From: Plasmopara viticola
Taxonomy: Eukaryota > Oomycota > Peronosporomycetes > Peronosporales > Peronosporaceae
DNA length: 64,000 nucleotides
Assembly (NCBI GenBank): GCA_001695595.3
Contig: MBPM02000076.1
Span: 124,001 to 188,000, forward strand
Reading direction: 5' to 3'
The notes below the pieces were generated by a model. The model searched no databases, was not told the DNA's origin, and worked only from the letters and a program-made list of their open reading frames with translations. Positions 55,018-64,000 of this stretch are shown in pieces. How positions within the stretch are numbered: position 1 is the stretch's first letter; every line of letters begins with the position of its first letter. The translations under genes were made by a program, and so were the position numbers.

Positions 55018-58000
55018 GTGAATGCAGCTTCAATTCCTTCGATAATCTTAACTCATACGAATCTCACGAAACTCTTTTCATATTCTAAAATGGGCCAATA
55101 TATCATGGCGCAAGATTATTCGATCGAGCAAAACCTTGTGACGGGTATCCCAATTCTTGCCGTCCAAAACCACCAAATCGCCAACTCGGAAGTCTTGGAC
55201 AAATCTATTCTTGTCATAATAGTTTTTCATGCGCTCTTGTGCTTCGCTCATCCAGTGCTGCGCTACCTTAAGTAACATTTCTTGGCGTAGTATAAATTCT
55301 TGTGCTTCTATTTTAACTTATAAAATGCTGGATCTAATGCCACATCACCCGGCATATAAGAAACATATCCAAGAGTCTCGTCATTTTTGGTCAAAAGTAC
55401 TTTCTGCGAACGGCCAGACTTGTAAAATTTTGGGTGGCCTGCCGATACAGAATCATGGTTTTCATAGATGACGCGTATTCTAAGACATTTATCGTCGAGA
55501 CTATACAGTCGCGGCGTCGTATCTTTGCCAGTTTGGTAATTCCTGTAACGAGTACTTTGGCACACCGTTTCCTTTTTTAAATTCTTGATGATGTGCTGTA
55601 GGTTTCTTTCCACGCATATATCGTTTTTGCAGCTTAGGCTACTGTGACCTTGCTCGTCCTGGTTGTCGCCACGATCTCGCGATTCTCAGCCGCTTCCAAA
55701 ACCTCTTGCAAGCTAACTTGAGCAGCTTTACTTCCGAAGTCCGGATTGCGTGACAGTGCATCAGCCACAAATTTTCTTTTCACTGGCAATCCGCTTGAGC
55801 AAAGGCTGTAATTCGGCAAGCTCACTCGGCCATCGAGCTACTCTGCGATTTGTAGTCTCCTGCGTCAGAATCATCTCAATACTTTTGTGATCGGTTTCGA
55901 CCGTGAATGGTCGATCGAGAAGATACACACGCCATACTTTTAGCTCGTGCATAATTGCAAGTAGCTCTTTCTCACGAACAGGGTAGTTCAACTCGGCTGG
56001 TTTCATCTTCTGACCTATTAAAGCAATTGAATGCTCTTATTAAAGCAATTGAATAATTGAATGCTCTTGCTCTCTCTTTCTCTCTCTCTCTCTCTCTCAC
56101 GCCATACTTTTAGCTCGTGCATAATTGCAAGTAGCTCTTTCTCACGAACAGGGTAGTTCAACTCGGCTGGTTTCATCTTCTGACCTATTAAAGCAATTGA
56201 ATGCTCTTGCTACCCTTCTTTTGAAACAAGACCCTTCCTATTGCAAGATTTGAAGCGTCCATTCGTAAGTCAAATGGTCTCGAAAAGTTTACTGAATTTA
56301 GAACGGGTTGTAGGGTCAAACGACGCTTGAGTTCTGTGAAGCAGCTAGCTGACGGTCCGAGAGCCCAATCGCTTCTCGAGGACGTTCTTTTTGAATACTG
56401 TCATGAAGTGTTCCTGTAGATTGCGCGAAGTCCTAGCAAAGCCTTGAGATATAGAGTGTAGAGACTAAAAAGCACTTCATTTGGTTCTTTATTTCGGGAA
56501 CAGGCAATTCTGCGATGAATTTTATTTTTTTCGGGAACCATTCGGACGCCTTTTCGTCCGACAAAGTTTTCTAAGCATGGGACTTCATCTACGTAGAACA
56601 GGCACTTTGACAACTTGATTCAAAATTGCTGTTCTTCACACCGTTTGAGTTCACGGTGTAAAGCCGTTACTTGGTCTGCGACATCTTCACTTTGCGTGAA
56701 CACGTAGATGTCGTCAAAGTAGATTTTCATTTTATCCCTAAAAATCTCGAAAGACTTTCTGCAAAAGCCGGTTAAGCGTACCCGGATTTCCGCTCAGTCC
56801 CATGGAAATGACTAGATATTCGACTAGACCATCTATGGTCGAAAAAGCGGTGAATAAGATATACTCTTCACGCAAATTAACCGGATAGTATCACCAAAGA
56901 AGGCCCATGAACGAAAATCAATCCTCCTTCGGGCATGGCGTCAAAGGCGTCTTTCTTACGTGGCATTGTTATCGCCGGCAAGATCGTTGCTAGATTTAAA
57001 TGACGACAATCGTTCACAATTCGCCAACCTACTGGCTTCTTGAGACAAAACGTTGGTGCCGAAAACGCAGACGTACTTGGTCGAAGAATGCCTGCTTGAA
57101 CTACCTCTTTGGTTTATTCTTGGATTGTTTTGCGCTTTTTAGGACTCTTGCGCATCAATAGACGGAAATCATTTAAGTACCGGGCTTGATAAAAGTTTTG
57201 TGCACAACATTTTCCCGCACTGGAGGTGTCTCGCTTGGAAGCATCGCGTACATCCGTAGCGTTTGTCCGTAGCGTTTCATACGCCGGAATCTCCTTAAGC
57301 GATTCCCGATCTTGATTCTTGAAGCGCCAAGCTTTTTCGGAATCATGGTTTTTTTTTGTTTGTTTTTGTTTTTTTTTGACGACAAAGACAGCTTTAATGT
57401 CTTTGTCATGACGTAACATTCTCAAAAAGTGGAAAGAAGAAATTAGCTAACTCATTCCTTGACGGCCATGGTGGCCTTATTGCCGATAGTTATCGGAATT
57501 CTCGCGGCCCTAATTGATTTAAGCCTTTCGTTGTCCAGTAGTTCATCCAAACGGACGTTAAATATGCGGTTCTAGTCGATTTGCCGCTCGGTGCTATGCG
57601 TTGATGCGAGAAGACATGCTCCCTGTAGTCCAGTCGATGCCTGTATTTTGCTCACGGAACCACATCATGCCAATGATAACATCCTTATTTTCAGGACAGT
57701 CATGACGTGGAACGTTCCCGATGCAATAGGAAACCAGTTAACCGCAAGTTCATGTGCACCGTTCGTCGGGGCGGTGAACAATCTGGTCGTAACCTTGGTC
57801 GCTTTGCATTGGTTACTTCGAGCCCAAGTCGCTTCACCATGTCTTTGTATACGCCGTTAAAGCTAAATCCATTGTCGTGGCGGGCCTCTCTTGACCATCG
57901 CTTTCAAAAGCTTGAGCTTCAGCTTGAATAGCATATAGTGCATCTCGAATGTAACAATTCGCTTTTTTACATTTAGGAGCGGCGCATTGCGGCGACATGT

Positions 58001-58030
58001 GGCCGACAACGCCACAATTGTTCCATGTTG
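55018..58030 (-). pseudogene. gypsy gag-pol, broken
   Basis: Minus-strand order: zinc-knuckle region WNNCGVVGHMSPQCAAPKCK (58030-57951); a Lys-rich frame with protease/linker remains (57425-57114); RT catalytic segment KIYFDDIYVFTQSED (near 56730-56690); RNase H ELNYPVREKELLAIMHELKV and FTVETDHKSIEM (56006-55880) and VADALSRNPDF (about 55770-55735); integrase N-terminal region around 55613-55308; and an integrase C-terminal segment MSEAQERMKNYYDKNR, FRVGDLVVLDGKNW (55278-55078). No domain is connected in one frame to its neighbours. Confidence 0.8.
55928..56209. repeat. 170-bp tandem duplication inside gypsy RNase H with CT microsatellite
   Basis: The block from cacgccatacttttagctcg to aaagcaattgaatgctctt occurs at 55928-56038 and again at 56098-56209, offset by 170 bp. 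Between the copies lie a short repeat of ttaaagcaattgaat and a run of CT dinucleotides (56067-56098). The first copy is the one read as RNase H. Confidence 0.9.
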
Positions 58031-59749
58031 CCGATTATGTTTAGTTGCCGTTCTTGTCCATCCTCTTTTTAAACGCTTTTGCTTCTAAGGTCGTGACTCG
58101 TTTGCACGATAGCCAACTTCTTATGGCACCGTTTTGCACGACTTGGCCGATATACGATTTGGCCCATTACTCAGGCAAGCTCAAAATTGGGGGCAACTTC
58201 AATGGCTTCATAAAGAGTACTGGGACTCCCTTCTTTGATTTTCTTTGCGGTTTCTTAGCGAAATTTTTTTTAGAAAGAAGAACTGATATTTCAACTCACT
58301 CGTTTTCAATTCACTTTAAGGAATTAAGGCCTGGAACTGAGAGACATATTTCATGGATGGTTTTCCTTTGTTTCAAATGAAACATCCGCTCTCAAAAATC
58401 ATACTCAGAATCCAATGGCCCGAAGCGTGTCCACAATTAAGTTTTGAAAAGCTCATGTCTTGTGCACGTGTATGCGCTCGCAGTCGGCGATAGAGGCACA
58501 ATACCAATTTAGTGCAGATTTGCCGAAAATACTTGAGATAAGCGTCACAAATTCGGATGACTCTATTGTCATCAAGTGGCGCTTGTTGGCGAAGTAGTGT
58601 TCCGTTGCGAAGATCCATAATGCAATGTCTTCGCCAGACCTCCTTTTATAAGCGGGAGGACCGCTTTTTTTTGCTCGCCTCTTGATGCAACAAGAAACTC
58701 GAAGCGTTCATTAACTTGCTTGCATTTGAGCTTGCATCTGGGCTTGATATCGGTGTTGCTGCTAAGTGAGATGAAACTGTTGTTGCTGCATGGACAGTGT
58801 GTCTTGTCCTGTCACTACAGAGGGAACTACATCACAATTGATTCCGCTTAGCCATAAGCGCTTGCCGCATCTTGCGGAGTCGGCGCTCGCGATCTTGAGC
58901 ACGAAGTTGGCCGTTAAGTTTCATTATGGTCAGGAGTACTTATTCGTCTCTGTTGACGAGGTCTTGAAGTTGAGGATGGGCGCTCAGCCTTACGGCCTAT
59001 TCGTTGAGCTATACTTGCTGGACTTTTCGGCGCTCTCTGACTAATTTTCTAGACCTTAACCAAACCTCAAGAATAAGATGAAACAGATTGGATTTTGTTT
59101 ACAGTCTACACTTTTTGTAAAAATCGATAGAGTGCTCTAATGAACTTTCCAAAAGCTCTTGGGTTTGCTAAACACGGCGCTTTGGGTTCATAGTGATGTC
59201 ATGCACTAGATTTCTGGCTCCCGATTTCTTCCAATCCGGAATTTCATTTCGGATAAGTTGGACAAGCTTTAGCTGCTTCCCTGCTGAAAACGCTTTAGTC
59301 TCTTCGCAGCTTGTCGAGCTCCTGGTTGTGGCTTGTTGGGAGCTTAGTGATATTGATTAACGGGTTTGTGGGTTCACAAGTCATTCGTTTTCTCATACAA
59401 CGAATCCAAACGAAACAGCTCAGTAGTATTAGATATAGATCAAGCAAAGCCAAATGGGTAACTAACCCGGAAGTTGTTCTTCGTTTTTGAAAAGCAAGAC
59501 AGGGATGCACTTAAAGCTAAAAGCACAAAACCACAGACCAACCAAGGGGGTTCCAGATGTATGTACCACACTAACGCGCCACACCAACCCGCCACTAAAC
59601 GTTAAGTTTGTGCTGTAAGACAGCCATTTGATTTCTAATGATTCCCACTATGGGGCTCGTACCAATAATTACAGGATGACTCGCTTTTCACAATGTGACC
59701 ACGAGGACCCTTTCCTTGAACTCTTCAACTTGACCAACAAGTGCTACCA

Positions 59750-60160
59750 TGTAACACAGTCGCGGACGAGGATGAGGCGCGGGTGAAGCGAAGTCGTAGA
59801 AGAGGAGGAGGGTTTGTTGCTTAAAGCAATAAAAGAGCTGATGTTAGATGAAGAGCTCTAACGACTTATTTTCTTGCTACAACCTAATTGATGGCTCTCA
59901 GCCGTCTACTGCTACCATCTTGAAAGCTATGTTTCTTCTATATTCCATCTGACTTCTCACACATCCTAGATTTCTGTGAGCCAATAAAGTCTCTTGGTTC
60001 CCAATGATTGGGGGACATCTGGAACTGTCTTCCGATCGGGAATTGCATTATCGCCTATTCCTATAGATAGTGTCAATGTATATGTATTATGGGACTATTT
60101 TCATCATTTTGCGTAAAAGCCGTTACCGGCAAAAGTGCCGGTGACGACGGCTCCGTCACA
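59750..60160 (-). repeat. gypsy LTR, right copy (5' LTR)
   Basis: About 411 bp, starting tgtaacacagtcgcgg and ending gacggctccgtcaca, so it has the expected TG...CA ends. The primer-binding site lies directly inside it at 59741-59749. It matches the left copy along nearly its whole length with scattered substitutions. Confidence 0.85.
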
Positions 60161-62200
60161 AGCAGCCAATATTAAATGTTAGATGATAAGCACCTACCGC
60201 TTTGCATACTTAAATTTTTCAAGGACACCAAAATAAGTAAGCTTCTACCTGAGAGGCAAAACTAAATTTGGTTGTTTATAATAAAGGCCAACATATTACT
60301 AAAAAAAAATCTCTTAACTCCAGTCTATTATTATATACGTCGATACCTGTAATACACTAGGAATACGGAATGTTTGCATATTGAGAGTCGCTCTTCTTTC
60401 TGTACGCCTCCTCTAATACTTAAGCTACCAAACTTAGCAAGCTTTCTCTGTCCGATCTTTTTTGCGACAGAGAAAGCTTGCTAAGTTTGGTTCCGAATGC
60501 CTCATTACACTATGGGGCTTTTCGGTCCGTGAGGCCTCTGTAATCACATGTCTAGTACGCTTCTCATCCACTTTAGTGACCTATCTCTTGAATTATATGG
60601 GTATCGAGCCGGGCACCTTCTGTACTCGGGTCGAGCAACTACCACTTAAAAAAAAAAATCACAAAAGAATGAGAGGCCTCGTTACAAAATCAATGCAGGG
60701 TGACGACAAAAGATCGACACCCGACAATTGTCTCGCCAGAGAGCGCAATTATCTGTTAGCCCAACCAATGTGATAATGTAAAATTATAATCAGAGCACGA
60801 CCTGATGCATACCGTATTAGTAAAAATTTTTAGCCAATACTTTATTGTCAATGCTCAGGCTGTTTATGGTAGGTACAATCGATAGGACTGAGTAATTAGG
60901 TGTAATCCCTGGCCACGATCCTTACGCTCCTATGATTTGCTGTCATAAAGGACGAAGCTCCTTGATGGGGACGTGATCGACATTGCTAACGCAAGTCTCC
61001 AGGCTTCTGTAATTCAGTGCTTTTTGTACGGTACTCTTGTGAGATAGAGAAGGTTATTGTTACAGAAGGCTTCGCCCGTCATTTGCATTGGTGCTTGATG
61101 GCTACTTTCGATTTAAATGGAGAAATTACGTACAGTATATCGAGGACATGTAAACGTTAGAAATATGACGAGCAGACCGTTTGATGACAAGGTGAGCCCC
61201 CCTCGCATGTAATACCTATCGAAGAAAGTAAATTCAGTTCGACTTCAAAGCTTAACGACCCACAGCCGAGGCAGTAACATGTGCAGTAGTTTAGGTTGAG
61301 CACACCCAGCAGCCGCATGCACTTAGAAAAAAAAGTAAATGAAATCTACAGAAAATAAGCAGCGCAAGTATATCCGTTGAGAAATAGTTGAGGGTCTGTA
61401 ATCATGGCCTCTCTGACTTGCCCGTCTCAGTATAGAAATTGTTATCAACTTTCGCTACTTTTTCCAGTCTTTCGCGAATCATACAGAACTGGACTACTCG
61501 CGTACACTTAGCACCCAGATACGCATGTTGGGCCAGTTGCTATGCTGAGCACACATCCTCGCTTCGTAGGCATCATTTGACCGAAGATACAAAGCAGCTT
61601 CACTCGATGCGATATGAAAATTGGGTTGTTGCCAACTTTTAGCCTCGCATGGCTTCTCTAGCAATCTCACTCAAGCTAAGATTCACACCCATACTACGCT
61701 TTCTTTGTTTTAGCGAAAAAAGTGAATCCAGGACTTGATTGCGTAAAGGCGGTTCTTCAACGATATCTGGCAGTCTATCTTGAAAAGCACCGACAAAATC
61801 AAAATTTCGCTAGCCAATTAAGTCACACCATAAATTGAAGGCTAGTTTGTCTAATAGCCTAATGCAGCCATTACGCATCCGTTCATTTTACTCTATAAAA
61901 ATAAATCTTCATGACATACTGTGTCAAAAGTAGACGATGCTGCTTCTACCATAATTTTTTAATCGTCAAGTAGTTTGGATATCATGATATAGCAACACTA
62001 ACACAATATCGTATACATTTGCGGTCAAAGCTATACATATTTTTACTGGTACAGCTCATAGCGATTACCGAAAAGCTAGCTTGCTTGATATGAACGAATG
62101 CGCAGTCTTTCCATTTGGCATAAATTAATTAAATTAATCCTGTAATATCATTAGTAGCCTCACAATGTAGCCAGGCGCGCCCGTTTTTGATTAAGAAGTC
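60161..62200. other. Intergenic; contains a 26-bp perfect inverted repeat
   Basis: No gene is recognised. At 60427-60452 and 60466-60491 there are 26-bp perfect inverted arms (accaaacttagcaagctttc...) with a 13-nt loop, annotated separately. Confidence 0.4.
60427..60491. repeat. Perfect inverted repeat, 26-bp arms, 13-nt loop
   Basis: The left arm accaaacttagcaagctttc plus tctgtc is exactly reverse-complemented by gacagagaaagcttgctaag plus tttggt. It is isolated from any gene I can support. It could be a foldback element remnant or a hairpin-forming transcript source. Confidence 0.85.
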
Positions 62201-63375
62201 ACCGTATGAGAGTAATGTAATGTAATGTATTACGTTATCGCGTTGCCAAGGTATGCACGTGCTAGGCTCAGTCTGGCTAGTCCACGGCATAGAGTGGTGT
62301 CCGCATACGTCGAGTCTCGTTCGGCGGGCAGTGCAGCCAGCACCGAGGTCAAATGGGTCTTCCATTTCTTTCGGTCTTGTGCAAGGGTACGTACCACTTC
62401 GAGGTCTTGTGCTGTCCGGAGTCGAAAGCCGGAGCCACGGGGAACAAGATTGTGGTCGAGTGTCGAGGGGAGCGTGGTGCGGGGACGTCCGCGCCATTTT
62501 GCTGCGGTGGAGAAGAAGTAGGCACGCATCTGGAGGTCAGCTGGAATGTCGGGATAGCGGCGAAGTACATGGCCAAACAGGCGCCAGCGAGCTTGTGTCA
62601 GTCGTAGTCTCAGCGGCCGCTCATCACAGAGGTCGTAGAGTCTTGCATTCGAAATGGGTCGGGGGTAGCGATAGCCAAGAGCGTAGCGAAGCTGGCGGCG
62701 ATGGAAACTCTCGAGGCCGTGGAGCTCTGACTTGGTAAGAGCCCAGTTGTACAGCAGAATCGGTAGAACGTAGGTGTTGTACAATCGAATGCGTGTCTTG
62801 GGTGAGATGAACGTGGGGCGGAGCCAGACGAACCAGAGGCGGTGGAGCGCGAGGGTGGCCAGGGACTTGCGTCGGGATAGATCTTCAATATCGCCGAGGA
62901 GTGTTCCGAGCTGTTTAGTGTGGTGCCAAATTTCTTCTCGGGAGCGGGCGTGTCGAGTGGCGCCCGACGGGTTGCAGTGGCGGCGGATTTCGGTGACTTC
63001 GGTCTTGGCTTCGATTTTTTTTTTTCAGGGTTAGAAGGAAGTCATCAATGCGGTGCTCACCTCTATCGTAGATCTTGGTTTCGCGGAGGCCAAGGATATC
63101 GACGCGGTAGCGCCGGAGATCTTCGGGGAGTGTTACGTGCTTCTTGCGCTTCGAACCTAGAGAATTCACATTAAAGGAGCCAATCCGGATGCGGTTGGCG
63201 CGATTAAGGGCGTGGAAGGGGGTTTGGCCTGGTGCTGGAGACCGTCGCGTCGAGGGTGAGACTCGTTAGAGACCTGCAGATGCCCGAGAGCACCTGCCCG
63301 AAGCGCGCGAGCATTAAGCCCCCGCGCTTGGAAGGAGGGCGTCACCCCAACCTTTTCCGAAAACCGTATGAGAGT
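62201..63375 (-). mobile_element. Non-LTR retrotransposon (LINE), internally deleted, 13-bp target duplication
   Basis: The duplication accgtatgagagt lies at 62201-62213 and 63363-63375; the element is 62214-63362, minus strand. The 5' part encodes the start of an endonuclease domain (VDILGLRETKIYDRG near 63100-63050). A run of A (63018-63028) follows, and then directly the C-terminal part of a LINE reverse transcriptase ORF. The 3' end is a short TTACA-like repeat instead of poly-A. Most of the endonuclease and the whole RT core are missing. The same ends occur in the 328-bp insertion at 4079-4406, so they define one LINE family with shortened derivatives. Confidence 0.85.
62230..63015 (-). 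pseudogene. LINE ORF2 C-terminal region
   Basis: The minus strand is open from about 63015 to the stop at 62230: EVTEIRRHCNPSGATRHARS, LSRRKSLATLALHRLW, VLPILLYNWALTKSELHGLE, QARWRLFGHVLRR and LAQDRKKWKTHLTSVLAAL. These segments are typical of the post-RT tail of LINE ORF2 proteins, including the W-R-L-F-G-H-V-L-R motif. There is no RT active site, so the fragment cannot work alone. Confidence 0.8.
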
Positions 63376-63569
63376 CACAATAGTTTATTCTCATGTCCAC
63401 ACGTACCAGTTAATTTATTTTTCTTAGGACTCGGTCGATTGGCAAAATTCAAAGCTTTACGGATTTGCACCGTTTGCTATTTTGATTCTCCTTTTATCAA
63501 TCCTCTAATGTAAGTCACCAATCTTACTTAGCGCGATCTTCGCCACAAAGAATCGATGTATTGACCACC

Positions 63570-64000
63570 TTACTTCGGAGACTTAAACATTGCTAAATAC
63601 TCGCACACTGAAGAAGTGATGAGGTCGCCGTTAAGAAAGGGTCGAATGGTTTTCAGATCCTTCACAAAGGCCAAATCGTCTGGTAGCATATTGTAGTGGT
63701 ATAGACCTAGCCACTGCAGCTTCACCGACAGAGTCCTTCCCGTCCCGGGCTCTTTTTGGGGAGTAAGGGTGATCCCACAAACTCCATACTGCACGAGTCT
63801 AGTGGAAGGAATTGGATTACACACATCGTCAGTGATGGCGTCGACGTGGAACATGCCGTATGACGAGGTGAGTTCCGAGCACATGACGTGATTCACCGTC
63901 AACGGGATGGCGTTACCATCGAGATTTAAACGCCAATACTTGACTGGAGCATTTGCACTGTTGAGCATCTTGCGCGTTACATTGATGCCAAAGTGGCGCT
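63570..64000 (-). CDS. Conserved protein, 3' part, cut by the window edge
   Basis: The minus-strand frame stops at 63570 and remains open to the window edge; codons upstream of the internal Met at 63968 (RHFGINVTRK) show that the start lies outside. The visible ~143 residues include VKYWRLNLDGNAIPLTV, STRLVQYGVCGITLTPQ, GTGRTLSVKLQWLGLYHY and FVKDLKTIRPFLNGD. The alternation of beta strands with a C-terminal helix resembles START-like lipid-binding-fold proteins that I associate with oomycetes, but I am not certain of the family. The frame is undamaged, unlike most neighbours. Confidence 0.6.
   Translation of the reverse strand, partial: RHFGINVTRKMLNSANAPVKYWRLNLDGNAIPLTVNHVMCSELTSSYGMFHVDAITDDVCNPIPSTRLVQYGVCGITLTPQKEPGTGRTLSVKLQWLGLYHYNMLPDDLAFVKDLKTIRPFLNGDLITSSVCEYLAMFKSPK

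Larger units (their letters stand above)
54365..60160 (-). mobile_element. Ty3/gypsy retrotransposon, minus strand, broken
   Basis: Two direct copies of a ~410-bp LTR flank 5 kb of minus-strand gag-pol relics in gypsy order (gag, RT, RNase H, integrase). The 5' LTR is the right-hand copy. Next to its inner end the minus strand reads tggtagcac (plus 59741-59749), a fitting primer-binding site for initiator Met tRNA. Stops, frameshifts, a 170-bp duplication and a truncated left LTR show that it is dead. The flanking pentamers differ (aatag, agcag), so no target duplication is claimed. Confidence 0.85.

Noticed and set aside
57591..58380. Plus-strand frames within the gypsy element
   Set aside because: Antisense to gag; the zinc knuckle and the RT, RNase H and integrase segments are all on the minus strand.
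62253..62738. 161-codon plus-strand frame opposite the LINE
   Set aside because: Antisense shadow of the LINE ORF2 tail, whose motifs are clear on the minus strand.
1..64000. CRISPR arrays, rRNA or tRNA genes
   Set aside because: No spaced direct-repeat arrays, no rRNA-like conserved blocks and no convincing tRNA A-box/B-box pairs with cloverleaf potential were seen; the composition and introns are eukaryotic.

Overview
The window looks like a gene-poor, repeat-rich stretch of an oomycete nuclear genome, most likely a plant-pathogenic Peronosporaceae (Phytophthora or downy-mildew type). The evidence is a long secreted effector with an RXLR-like/dEER-like N-terminus and WY-type C-terminus, a decayed Crinkler-like effector, short GT-AG introns (63-93 bp) in a GUF1 gene, and a dense mix of MULE, Ty1/copia, Ty3/gypsy and LINE relics. 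This assignment is inference; I ran no searches.

Layout. 1-2.6 kb: an intact single-exon gene for an 847-aa protein with C-terminal membrane helices, followed by a decayed coding stretch. 3.9-6.0 kb: a MULE with ~330-360 bp inverted arms, transposase relics and a 328-bp LINE-derived insertion in its left arm. 6-13.7 kb: mostly uninformative AT-rich DNA. 13.7-14.2 kb: an intact small gene with an oomycete-type Cys/His motif. 15.6-17 kb: a broken PH-like gene between two orphan transposon arms. 17.4-23.3 kb: a decayed 5.9-kb element with ~160-bp inverted termini and minus-strand relics of a D5-like (DUF5906-type) superfamily 3 helicase and a Cys/His finger. 23.6-26.9 kb: a head-to-head effector pair, a broken Crinkler-like/HNH-nuclease gene (minus) and an intact 641-aa RXLR-like effector (plus).

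32.3-38.7 kb is the richest part. A Pack-MULE-like element carries the first exons of a GPI8/PIG-K gene with three introns; next come a near-perfect palindrome and the intact three-exon GUF1 (LEPA-type mitochondrial translation GTPase, minus strand); then a 2.6-kb MULE with matching termini and an 8-9 bp target duplication ending 126 bp upstream of the GUF1 start. 38.7-47 kb holds little beyond decayed fragments. 47-50.7 kb is a broken copia element, 54.4-60.2 kb a broken gypsy element between direct LTRs, and 62.2-63.4 kb an internally deleted LINE with a 13-bp target duplication. The right edge cuts a conserved minus-strand gene.

Working host genes appear to be four or five: the 847-aa membrane protein, the Cys/His-motif gene, the RXLR-like effector, GUF1 and the gene at the right edge. 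The rest is mobile DNA and its debris. Transposons have repeatedly landed in each other and next to genes, and one has carried off part of a GPI-anchor transamidase gene.
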